Below are positions 18,005 to 25,773 of a stretch of DNA of 64,000 nt, in pieces (within the stretch, counting starts at the first letter, position 1; every line of letters begins with the position of its first letter). The notes under the pieces are model-generated. The model saw nothing but the letters and a program-made list of their open reading frames with translations. It ran no database searches and was not told the origin of the DNA. This stretch comes from Brevibacterium sp. JSBI002 (lineage in GTDB: Bacteria; Actinomycetota; Actinomycetes; Actinomycetales; Brevibacteriaceae). The stretch covers positions 682,001 to 746,000 of the forward strand of contig NZ_CP110341.1 of assembly GCF_026013965.1 (NCBI RefSeq). Reading direction: 5' to 3'. The translations under genes and the position numbers were made by a program.

Positions 18005-19201
18005 ATGACTGCCGAAACCACAGCCACCCCCGCCACCACCGCCGACCCTTCCGACCTGCTCAACCTCGCCGGACTCCTCACCGACGACGAGCTGGCGCTG
18101 CGCGAAAAGGTCCGCAGCTTCGTCGACGAGCGGATCCGCCCGAACATCGCCGAATGGTACGAAGGCGCGATCTTTCCGACCGAGATCGTGCGTGAGATGG
18201 GCGAGCTCGGCCTCCTCGGCATGCATCTGCAGGGGTACGGCTGCCCGGGGCGTTCCGCCGTCGAATACGGTCTCGCCGCCCTCGAACTCGAAGCCGGCGA
18301 CTCCGGACTGCGCACCTTCGTCTCCGTCCAGGGATCGCTGGCGATGTCGGCCATCCACAAGTTCGGCTCCGAGGCGCAGAAGAACCGCTACCTTCCCGGA
18401 ATGGCCGCCGGAGAGATCATCGGCTGCTTCGGACTGACCGAACCCACCGCCGGATCCGACCCCGCCTCGATGGCCACCACCGCCACCCAGGGCGCCGACG
18501 GATCCTGGACGCTCAACGGTGCCAAACGTTGGATCGGTCTGGCCTCGATCGCCGATATCGCCGTCATCTGGGCCGCCACCGACGACGGCATCCGCGGCTT
18601 CCTCGTGCCCACCGACACTCCCGGATTCACCGCCACCCCGATCACGCAGAAGCTGTCGATGCGGGCCTCTATCCAGTGCGATATCGACCTTGAGGACGTG
18701 AAATTGCCCGCCGAGGCGGTCCTGCCCGAGGTTACGGGACTGAAGGGGCCGTTCTCCTGCCTCAATGAGGCCCGGTACGGAATCATGTGGGGCGCCATGG
18801 GGGCCGCCCGCGACTCCTTCGAAGTCGCCCTCGAGTACGCACAGAACCGCCTCCAGTTCGACAAGCCGCTCACCGCCTACCAGATCACTCAGGAGAAGCT
18901 GGTGAACATGGCCCTCGAGATCCAGAAGGGCACCCTCTTGGCCATCCAGACAGGACGACTCAAGGACGCCGGGACCCTCGATCCCGTGCAGATCTCCGTC
19001 GGCAAGCTGAACAACTGCCGCGAAGCCATCGCCATCTGCCGGGAGGCCCGGACGATGCTCGGCGGCAATGGCATCACCCTCGAATACTCACCGCTGCGGC
19101 ACGCGAACAACCTCGAATCCGTGCGCACCTACGAAGGCACCGACGAGGTCCACACCCTCATCCTCGGCCGCCACATCACCGGGGAGCAGGCATTCAGATG
19201 A
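18005..19201 (+). CDS. gcdH: Acyl-CoA dehydrogenase, glutaryl-CoA dehydrogenase type
   Basis: 398 residues from ATG 18005, preceded by AAGGAGA. Motifs: GCFGLTEPTAGSDPASM (FAD/substrate), KRWIGLASIADIAVIWA, and the C-terminal LESVRTYEGTDEVHTLILGRHITG, in which the Glu of YEGT is the catalytic base of glutaryl-CoA dehydrogenases. This subgroup oxidises and decarboxylates glutaryl-CoA to crotonyl-CoA in lysine and tryptophan breakdown. The Arg that recognises the glutaryl carboxylate was not verified, so another short acyl-CoA is possible. The divergent LysR gene is the likely regulator. Confidence 0.8.
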   Translation: MTAETTATPATTADPSDLLNLAGLLTDDELALREKVRSFVDERIRPNIAEWYEGAIFPTEIVREMGELGLLGMHLQGYGCPGRSAVEYGLAALELEAGDSGLRTFVSVQGSLAMSAIHKFGSEAQKNRYLPGMAAGEIIGCFGLTEPTAGSDPASMATTATQGADGSWTLNGAKRWIGLASIADIAVIWAATDDGIRGFLVPTDTPGFTATPITQKLSMRASIQCDIDLEDVKLPAEAVLPEVTGLKGPFSCLNEARYGIMWGAMGAARDSFEVALEYAQNRLQFDKPLTAYQITQEKLVNMALEIQKGTLLAIQTGRLKDAGTLDPVQISVGKLNNCREAIAICREARTMLGGNGITLEYSPLRHANNLESVRTYEGTDEVHTLILGRHITGEQAFR

Positions 19202-19258
19202 GCTGAGTGGGTTGAGGCAGAGGCGGGCTACACGGTCCGGGGCAGGGCTTTGTTGGCG

Positions 19259-19303
19259 CATCGTTAGTTTGTACGTACACTGTGTACGTACAAACTAACG
19301 ATG
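19259..19303. promoter_or_regulatory. 45-bp perfect palindromic operator of the acid-sugar operon
   Basis: Two 21-bp arms (19259-19279 and 19283-19303) are exact reverse complements around CTG. Each arm contains the self-complementary box TGTACGTACA (19270-19279 and 19283-19292), 13 bp centre to centre. TTTGTACGTACAAA-type boxes are known operators of GntR proteins such as B. subtilis AraR. The GntR/UTRA gene at 22691, at the end of the operon, is the likely ligand. Confidence 0.8.
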
Positions 19304-19339
19304 ATGCTCTCACATCACTTCTTGCAAAGGGGATTCGTC

Positions 19340-20362
19340 ATGGTTGCCGAATCGCAGATCAAAAGTCGCATTCCGCTTTTCGATGGGATGAATCGGATTC
19401 CGGGTGGAATCATGCTCATTCCGCTCATCCTCGGCTCTATCGTCGGGACCTTCTTCCCCGGATTCCTTGACCTTGGGAACTTCACCACAGCGCTATTCAA
19501 AGATTCGGCTCTGCCGCTCATCGGAATCCTCATCTTCGCAACCGGGATGCAGATCACGCTGAAGACCTCGGGCCCGGTTCTGGCCACAGCAGGAACGATT
19601 CTCCTGACGAAATCACTCGTCCCCGCAGCGCTGGTTGTCCTCCTGGGGCATTTCGTCGGAATCGATGGAATCCTGGGAGTTTCGATCCTCGCGCTGATCG
19701 TCACCATGGACAACAGCAACGGCGGTTTGTGGCTAGCCTTCGCCGGTCGCTATGGAGATGCCCGTGATCGGGGAGCGTATATGGCTTCAGCCATCAACGA
19801 TGGTCCCTTCTTCTCAATGCTCTTTCTCGGCGCGGCAGGACTTGCCGACATTCCCTACACTCTGCTTTTGGCTGCAGTGATCCCGCTCGTTCTCGGTATC
19901 ATCGTCGGCAATCTTGATGAGAAGTGGACCGAGATCATGCGTCCGATTCCGAATATGGTGATCCCGTTCTTCGCCTTTGCCCTCGGAACCGGAATCGATC
20001 TCGGAAACGTTGTCACTGGTGGTCTTTCGGGCCTTCTGGTCGGCGCTTTTGCCACTCTCTTCACCGGAACTCTGGCGTACTTCGGATACCGGTGGATCCT
20101 CCGTCGAGGCAATCAGTCCGGAATCGGAATTGCCTCGGCGACGACGGCAGGAAACGCCATCGCCACCCCTGCGATCATCGCTGGCGCTGATCCGACATTC
20201 GAACCCTACGTCGAAGTCGCAACAGCCCAGGTCGCCTCGGCAGTTCTCGTCTCCGCCGTTCTCGCTCCGCTCCTCGCTGCTTGGGTTCTCAAACGGGAGG
20301 GCGGACTCAAAGTTCAGGACGAGAATACCCAGTCAGCGCCGCTGCGCCCCGAGGGACTGTGA
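19340..20362 (+). CDS. KdgT-family sugar-acid permease
   Basis: 340 residues from ATG 19340, with AAAGGGGA upstream. About ten membrane helices, beginning IPGGIMLIPLILGSIVGTFFP; conserved TMDNSNGGLWLAF and SAINDGPFFSMLFLGAAGLA match the 2-keto-3-deoxygluconate permease family. It is the first gene of an operon with a DUF1537 kinase and PdxA2, so the likely cargo is a four-carbon sugar acid such as threonate or erythronate rather than KDG. The stop TGA overlaps the GTG start of the next gene. Confidence 0.88.
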   Translation: MVAESQIKSRIPLFDGMNRIPGGIMLIPLILGSIVGTFFPGFLDLGNFTTALFKDSALPLIGILIFATGMQITLKTSGPVLATAGTILLTKSLVPAALVVLLGHFVGIDGILGVSILALIVTMDNSNGGLWLAFAGRYGDARDRGAYMASAINDGPFFSMLFLGAAGLADIPYTLLLAAVIPLVLGIIVGNLDEKWTEIMRPIPNMVIPFFAFALGTGIDLGNVVTGGLSGLLVGAFATLFTGTLAYFGYRWILRRGNQSGIGIASATTAGNAIATPAIIAGADPTFEPYVEVATAQVASAVLVSAVLAPLLAAWVLKREGGLKVQDENTQSAPLRPEGL

Positions 20363-21606
20363 CCACCCCGGCAGTCCTGGTCGTCGCCGACGACCTGACT
20401 GGAGCAACTGATGCGTCCGTGCAGTTCGCACGTGCCGGTTGGCAGGCGCGACTGCAACTCGACGAGTCCGTCAGCGAGAATCAGTCGAACGGGACGGTGA
20501 GTGCACGAGTCACCGACGCTCGTGCCATGAACGACGACGAAGCAAGTCAACTGACGCGGGACGCAGTGCTCACGGGTACCGCTGGTCAAGATCAGCGCCT
20601 CTTCCTCAAGATCGACTCAACCCTGAGAGGCTCCGTCGCCGCGCAGATCGACGGCGCCCTGGCTGGATGGAAGACTAGACAACCGGAAGCGGTGGCCCTT
20701 GTCTGCCCTGCCTACCCGGCGATGGGTCGGACCGTCATCGGAGGGAGGCTGCTCGTCGACGGTGTCCCGGTCGACGAGACAGCCATTGGAAACGACCCGG
20801 TCACGCCGGTGACAACCTCATTTGTAGCGGAAATCCTGCCTGACAGCGAAGCATTCAACGGCTTCATCGAGCACGAGCAGCTGAGGCGTGCCATCAAAAG
20901 AGCCCAGGACTCGGGCGCCGCGTCCCTGACTGTGGACGCTCGCACTGACAACGATCTCAGTGCCATTGCGGAGGTGGTCGCAGAGTTCGGCGGCACCGTC
21001 ATTCCTGTCGGCTCTGCTGGGTTGGCTTCCGCTCTCTCAACTGTCTGGGGCTCAGAACTGGAATCCCGAGAATGGGTCGTGCAGAGCTGCCGTCGACTTG
21101 TTATCGTGGCTAGTTCTCTGCACACCGTGACCCGGGAGCAGATCGTCGCACTCACTGAGTCAATGGCTGGAACAGTCGAAGTCTGGAAGCCTGATCTGAC
21201 GCAGATCCTGCACCGGGAATCACGTCGAGTATGGCTGGAAGAGGTGCGCGCAGATGACTCATCTGCGCCTGTCGTCGTCATCGATGCCCCAGCTGGACGG
21301 ACAGTTCACACGGACCTAGTCGCGGAATTTATCGCGGAGACAACGGCCGAGCTCACCGGGTCGGATCCATCGACAGGACTCATGTTGTTGGGCGGTGAAG
21401 GAGCGCAAGCAGTGCTCAACCGGTTCGGCGCGCGCGGCCTTCTTATTCATTCGACGGTGCGGGAGGGCATCCCGATCGGCACCATCGACGGCGGGAATCG
21501 CCACGGGACAACTGTCGTCACGAAAGCCGGCGGCTTCGGTCACCTCCCTGATGTTGCACACATCGCTGCAGATCTGCTTGGCATCGAGCTAGAAGGAAAA
21601 GAATAA
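20359..21606 (+). CDS. dtnK: DUF1537 four-carbon acid sugar kinase (DtnK-like)
   Basis: 415 residues from GTG 20359, coupled by a GTGA overlap to the permease gene. The N-terminus VVADDLTGATDASVQFARAGW is the family signature; LKIDSTLRGSV and the C-terminal nucleotide part GGEGAQAVLNRFG and VVTKAGGFG are also typical. This family phosphorylates four-carbon sugar acids at O4 (D-threonate, D-erythronate and others). Together with a PdxA2 neighbour the best-supported role is D-threonate 4-kinase. Which stereoisomer is used cannot be told from the sequence. Confidence 0.85.
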   Translation: MTTPAVLVVADDLTGATDASVQFARAGWQARLQLDESVSENQSNGTVSARVTDARAMNDDEASQLTRDAVLTGTAGQDQRLFLKIDSTLRGSVAAQIDGALAGWKTRQPEAVALVCPAYPAMGRTVIGGRLLVDGVPVDETAIGNDPVTPVTTSFVAEILPDSEAFNGFIEHEQLRRAIKRAQDSGAASLTVDARTDNDLSAIAEVVAEFGGTVIPVGSAGLASALSTVWGSELESREWVVQSCRRLVIVASSLHTVTREQIVALTESMAGTVEVWKPDLTQILHRESRRVWLEEVRADDSSAPVVVIDAPAGRTVHTDLVAEFIAETTAELTGSDPSTGLMLLGGEGAQAVLNRFGARGLLIHSTVREGIPIGTIDGGNRHGTTVVTKAGGFGHLPDVAHIAADLLGIELEGKE

Positions 21607-22631
21607 TGTCACTACCTGTTTTGGCCATCACTTTGGGAGACGTTGCAGGGATCGGCCCCGAGATCACCGCGAAGTCACTTCTCGGACACGACGATCTGCG
21701 TGAGAAGTGTGTGCCGGTCGTCATCGGCGATTTGGCCTCGGTCCGGCGCGGAGTCGAAGCAGTTGGAGGGGAAGCCTCGGCAGTTCGAGAGATCAACTCG
21801 CCTGCTGAAGCTCGCAACATTCCAGGCACCGTGGAGGTCGTTCAGGTCGGTCAGGATCTGAGCGATGTCGTCGTCGGCGAGCTCAGCGCAGCTGCGGGGG
21901 ACGGTTCTTATCGGTACGTCGTCGAAGCGTGTCGACTGGCCAAAGCCGGGGACGTTGACGGCATCGTCACTGCACCGCTGAACAAAGCCGCGATGCACGC
22001 TGGCGGTCACCAGTTCCCCGGCCACACCGAGCTGCTTGCCCATGAGTTCGGTGTCAAGGATTACTCTTTAGTCCTCTCCGCGGGAGACCTCTATTTCTTT
22101 CACCTGACCACACATGTATCAATGCGCCAGGCGATCGAGGACATCACCTACGATCGCACGCTCAGCGTCCTCAAACTCGCAGGCGCGTTTGCCAAATCGA
22201 TGGGTACTCCGGACGAGCTGATCGGACTTGCCGGACTCAACCCGCACGCTGGGGAGAACCGCCTGTTCGGTAACGAGGATGCCGATGTGCTCGCGCCAGC
22301 CGTCGCCGCGGCGAAGGACTCCGGGCTCAACGTCGAGGGGCCGCTCCCTGGCGATGCTCTCATTCCCTCTGCGGTGCGCGGCAAGGTCAATCTCGTTGTC
22401 GTTTGCTACCACGACCAAGGTCACGCTCCGTTCAAGGCTGTCTACGGCGATGACGGAGTCAACATCACAGTCGGCCTGCCCGTAGTTCGCGTGTCCGTCG
22501 ACCACGGCACTGCCTTCGATATCGCGGGTCGGGGAATCGCACGCGAGGCCAGCCTTGTACTGTCTATCGAACGCGCCGCTGCTCTGGCACCCGAATGGGG
22601 TGTCGTGTGGGATGCCGCGCAAGTGATGTGA
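21606..22631 (+). CDS. pdxA2: PdxA2-type 4-phosphothreonate dehydrogenase
   Basis: 341 residues, starting in a TAATG overlap with the kinase. PdxA-family motifs: GDVAGIGPEITAKSL at the N-terminus, APLNKAAMHAGGHQFPGHTELLA, metal-binding His residues, and VVCYHDQGHAPFKAVY. The enzyme oxidises D-threonate (or erythronate) 4-phosphate, which then loses CO2 to give dihydroxyacetone phosphate. The gene is next to a DUF1537 kinase rather than vitamin B6 genes, which marks it as the catabolic PdxA2 and not PdxA. Confidence 0.88.
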   Translation: MSLPVLAITLGDVAGIGPEITAKSLLGHDDLREKCVPVVIGDLASVRRGVEAVGGEASAVREINSPAEARNIPGTVEVVQVGQDLSDVVVGELSAAAGDGSYRYVVEACRLAKAGDVDGIVTAPLNKAAMHAGGHQFPGHTELLAHEFGVKDYSLVLSAGDLYFFHLTTHVSMRQAIEDITYDRTLSVLKLAGAFAKSMGTPDELIGLAGLNPHAGENRLFGNEDADVLAPAVAAAKDSGLNVEGPLPGDALIPSAVRGKVNLVVVCYHDQGHAPFKAVYGDDGVNITVGLPVVRVSVDHGTAFDIAGRGIAREASLVLSIERAAALAPEWGVVWDAAQVM

Positions 22632-22690
22632 GATATTCTGATCCGGCCGGGTGAGTCAGCCGAAGGTCTCCGTTCGGACAGAGGAGAATC

Positions 22691-23584
22691 ATGTGGATCG
22701 ATGATCAGTCTCCCACCAGACTCGACCCTGCGTCCGATGTCCCATTGCACAGGCAACTAGGCGATACGGTGCGAACTGCAATTGCAGGTGGTCAGCTGCC
22801 TCCTGGGACTCGATTGCCTACTGAAGCTCAGTTCCAGGAGCGATTTGGAATCTCCCGGTCGGTAGTCAGGCAGGCGCTGTCGGGGCTCACCAGTGATGGT
22901 CTGATCCAACGAGGCCGAGGACACGGAAGCGTTGTTGCGCCGAAGCATGAGCATCACCGGGCGGTTCAGAAGATGTCTGGACTGTCTGCTCAGATCGCTA
23001 CCTCCGACGACGTAGTTACTACCGAAGTTCTTCGCCTCGAGAGCGATGCTGATCCTCGGGCAGAGGCGGCTCTAGGGACTTCGGATCTCGTATCAATATT
23101 GCGTCTGCGCAGTGTCGGAACCGAGCCGATTGCACTTATCCACACGTGGTTGGCAAGGTCGACTGTGCCGGGACTGCAGGCCAGCGACCTTGTGAATGTC
23201 TCTCTGCACGCGACTCTCGCAGCGCGTTATGGGGTCCCCGTTTCCGCTGGGCGCAGGCAAGTGCGAGCAGTCGCAGCTTCGGGATCTGTGGCTGCCGAAA
23301 TGTCCGTGCCAATCGGCGCTCCATTGCTGGTGCTAGAAGGCACCAGTCTCGATTCTGCAGGGTCAGCCGTAGAATACTTCTGCACATGGCACAGAGGCGA
23401 TCAGGTCGTTTTCGATGTCGATGCAGGGGCCAGCGCCCAGGACGGTTCGCGCTCGTTCAAATCAGGAAGCGTGAATCCACACAGTTCGCCAGACGAAGCC
23501 TTGGGACTGAGCGCCAGCGCACTCCGACTCGCTGAGTCTTTGACAGAATTTGCTACGCGTATCTCAGATGAGTCTCAAAGGTGA
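22691..23584 (+). CDS. GntR/HutC-family regulator with UTRA domain
   Basis: 297 residues, ATG preceded by GAGGAGA. Helix-turn-helix: LPTEAQFQERFGISRSVVRQALSGLTSDGLIQRGRGHGS. Residues from about 85 to 240 form the UTRA effector domain (AEAALGTSDLVSILRLRSVG, TEPIALIHTWLARS, YFCTWHRGDQVVFDVD). It is the last gene of the acid-sugar operon and likely represses it at the palindrome 19259-19303, with a sugar acid or its phosphate as inducer. Confidence 0.88.
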   Translation: MWIDDQSPTRLDPASDVPLHRQLGDTVRTAIAGGQLPPGTRLPTEAQFQERFGISRSVVRQALSGLTSDGLIQRGRGHGSVVAPKHEHHRAVQKMSGLSAQIATSDDVVTTEVLRLESDADPRAEAALGTSDLVSILRLRSVGTEPIALIHTWLARSTVPGLQASDLVNVSLHATLAARYGVPVSAGRRQVRAVAASGSVAAEMSVPIGAPLLVLEGTSLDSAGSAVEYFCTWHRGDQVVFDVDAGASAQDGSRSFKSGSVNPHSSPDEALGLSASALRLAESLTEFATRISDESQR

Positions 23585-23696
23585 ATCGCTGGATACTTAT
23601 TGATGAGTTAACTATTCGGGGGACTCGGCCGCCGCATCACCGGGAAACAAGTCTTCCGCAGAGCTGATCCGAGCCACGATCGGCCGGTACCCCAGG

Positions 23697-24770
23697 TCAG
23701 CTGCTGACCTGCACCCCGCCGACCCACACCTCGGCGGGGGTGCGCAGATCCTCCAGATCAGCCAGCGGATCGGTCCCGAGGACCAGCAGATCCGCACGAC
23801 CGCCTTCGACGATCCGCCCCCGGTCACTCAACCCGAGCGCATCGGCTGCGCCCGAGGTGGCCGACCGGATCGCCTCGGCGGCAGTCATCCCTGCGTCGAT
23901 CAGGTAGCCGAGCTCACCGTGCAGCGACGCCCCGTGGGGCACGGGCGCGAACGGCGTCTCGTTCGCATCGGTGCCCGCAATGATCCGCACTCCCACAGCG
24001 TGCAGGGCGCGCACATTCGACAGGGCGAGAGCGAACGCGGAATCGGCATGCTCGCCGAGGCGGGCGTCGGCAATCGCACGCATCATCACCAAGGTGGGGG
24101 AGACGATGGTGCCCGTCTCTACGATCCGAGAGATCGTCGCCTCGCTCAGCCGTGCCCCGAAAGGGACATGGGTGAGCACATCGACACCAGCCTCGAGGCC
24201 GCGATCGAACGCCCCCGGAGTGACCGCATGGGCGACGGTGAGCAGGCCCCGGTCATGGACTCCGTCGACGAGCGTCCGCAGCGTCGGGATATCGAGTGCG
24301 GGCACCTCGGTGGCGTCCGGATCCTCGATGATGATCTTGATGAGATCGGCTCCGCCGGCCTCCCGCCAGTCAAGGAACCGCTCGGCATCGTCGGGCCCCG
24401 TGACACCGGATCCGACGGGGAATCCCATCACCTCGATCTGTGAGCTCTCCGGCGCCGAGGCGGCCGATCCGGCGCTGACGATCCCCGGGATTCCGCGGTC
24501 GGACCGGAAATCGTCGACAAGCGAGTCCGGATGCGTCCCGAGATCGACGAGCGTCGTCAGCCCCGAGCAAAGAGCGCCGGCGAGCGGCTCCCGCGATTTC
24601 AGGTGCACATGGGTGTCGATGAGTCCCGGCAGAACGAATCCGTTCGACTCCGCAGACGGGTCCTCGGCAGGGCGGGTTGTCGTGATCGTGTCGGCGAAGT
24701 CGATGTCGACGGCATCGCCGATGGCAGCGGAGTCGACATCGATGATGTGCACATTGCGCAGAGTCATCAT
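23697..24770 (-). CDS. Amidohydrolase-superfamily enzyme
   Basis: 357 residues. Metal-site motifs of the imidazolonepropionase/prolidase-like branch: FVLPGLIDTHVHL, LIKIIIEDPDA (possible bridging Lys), TVAHAVT, LTHVPFG and VRIIAGTDANETP with the conserved Asp. The substrate is unknown. There is no ribosome site; a TAGGGT box ends 6 nt before the ATG, so the mRNA is probably leaderless. Confidence 0.82.
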   Translation of the reverse strand: MMTLRNVHIIDVDSAAIGDAVDIDFADTITTTRPAEDPSAESNGFVLPGLIDTHVHLKSREPLAGALCSGLTTLVDLGTHPDSLVDDFRSDRGIPGIVSAGSAASAPESSQIEVMGFPVGSGVTGPDDAERFLDWREAGGADLIKIIIEDPDATEVPALDIPTLRTLVDGVHDRGLLTVAHAVTPGAFDRGLEAGVDVLTHVPFGARLSEATISRIVETGTIVSPTLVMMRAIADARLGEHADSAFALALSNVRALHAVGVRIIAGTDANETPFAPVPHGASLHGELGYLIDAGMTAAEAIRSATSGAADALGLSDRGRIVEGGRADLLVLGTDPLADLEDLRTPAEVWVGGVQVSS

Positions 24771-24776
24771 GGACCC

Positions 24777-24782
24777 ACCCTA
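24777..24782 (-). promoter_or_regulatory. -10 box of a leaderless promoter (TAGGGT)
   Basis: Six bases separate the box from the amidohydrolase ATG at 24770, which places the transcription start at the start codon; no Shine-Dalgarno sequence is present. Confidence 0.5.
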
Positions 24783-24805
24783 GTCACCGCAGTAAACTGC
24801 AATCC

Positions 24806-25690
24806 TCACAGTTCCGGGAACGTGACCCCGGTCAGCTCTTCGGACACCGCCCACAGTCGGCGGGCCACCTCGGTGTCGGTGGACTTCGCCGAACGGGATG
24901 CGTACCCCGGCTTTCCGCGGATCTCGAACGGACCGGTCGGCCCGATGTAGCTGCCGCCGGGCAGATCGGCGACAGCGGCACAGAGGATCGGCCGTGCCCC
25001 GTTCTGCTCGCTCTGAGCGACCACTCGGGTGAACGCACGGCTGACTCGCGCGTCCAATGAGTTGTCGTCGCTGGAGCCGAAGAGATTCGTCGCCGCCATC
25101 CCCGGATGGGCGGCCGTCGCAATCACCGAGGATGACCGTTCGGACAGCCGGCGCTGGAGTTCATTGGTGAAGAGCAGGTTCGCCAGCTTCGATTGACCAT
25201 AGGCGGCCATCGGCCGATACGATCGGCCGGTCCACTGGAGGTCGTCGAAATCGATCGTGCCGAACCGGTGGGCGATGGAGGCGACGGTGACGATGCGCTC
25301 ACGCACCTGCGGAAGCAGCAGATTCGTCAGAGCGAAGTGACCGAGATGGTTCGTCCCGAACTGCGATTCGAACCCGTCGACGGTCCGGTAGAGGGGCGGG
25401 ATCATGATCCCCGCATTGTTGATGAGGAGATCGATCGGATCGGTGAAGTCCGCAGCGAAGTCGCGGATCGATGACAGGTCGGCGAGGTCGAGGTCACGCA
25501 CCTCGGTGCTGCCGGGCATCGTCTCCGCGGCGGCTTCACCTTTCGCGCGGTTGCGGACTGCCAGGATGACATGAGCGCCTCTGCCCGCCAGAACCCGGGC
25601 AGCCACCCGGCCGAGTCCGCTGTTCGCGCCGGTGATGAGGACCGTGCGCCCTGTGAGATCGGGAATGCCGAAGTCGATCGGAGAAGTCAT
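24806..25690 (-). CDS. Short-chain dehydrogenase/reductase, retinol dehydrogenase-like
   Basis: 294 residues. TGANSGLG cofactor motif, DLADLSS after the second strand, NNAGI, catalytic Ser in VASIAHRFG, YGQSK (Tyr/Lys), and TAAHPGMAATNLF. The longer substrate loop and C-terminus are typical of the extended RDH/WWOX-like SDRs. The substrate is unknown. The ATG follows a TAGGAT box by 6 nt. Confidence 0.88.
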   Translation of the reverse strand: MTSPIDFGIPDLTGRTVLITGANSGLGRVAARVLAGRGAHVILAVRNRAKGEAAAETMPGSTEVRDLDLADLSSIRDFAADFTDPIDLLINNAGIMIPPLYRTVDGFESQFGTNHLGHFALTNLLLPQVRERIVTVASIAHRFGTIDFDDLQWTGRSYRPMAAYGQSKLANLLFTNELQRRLSERSSSVIATAAHPGMAATNLFGSSDDNSLDARVSRAFTRVVAQSEQNGARPILCAAVADLPGGSYIGPTGPFEIRGKPGYASRSAKSTDTEVARRLWAVSEELTGVTFPEL

Positions 25691-25696
25691 GAAGCC

Positions 25697-25702
25697 ATCC
25701 TA
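25697..25702 (-). promoter_or_regulatory. -10 box of a leaderless promoter (TAGGAT)
   Basis: Located 6 nt before the SDR start codon at 25690 on the minus strand, with no ribosome site in between. Confidence 0.5.
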
Positions 25703-25759
25703 GATTTCCGCCCTGGCAGTCAGCTGTCCAACGGAGCCGCCACCCCACCGCCGAATTTG

Positions 25760-25773
25760 TTAGGGTAGCCTTC
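25760..25773 (+). promoter_or_regulatory. Leaderless promoter with a DtxR-like iron box
   Basis: TTAGGGTAGCCTT (25760-25772) matches the left half and centre of the DtxR/IdeR consensus (TTAGGTTAGCCTAACC...) except for one base. The embedded TAGGGT (25761-25766) can serve as the -10 box, ending 7 nt before GTG 25774. A DtxR protein bound here would block transcription when iron is plentiful. The right half of the dyad is weak. Confidence 0.5.
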
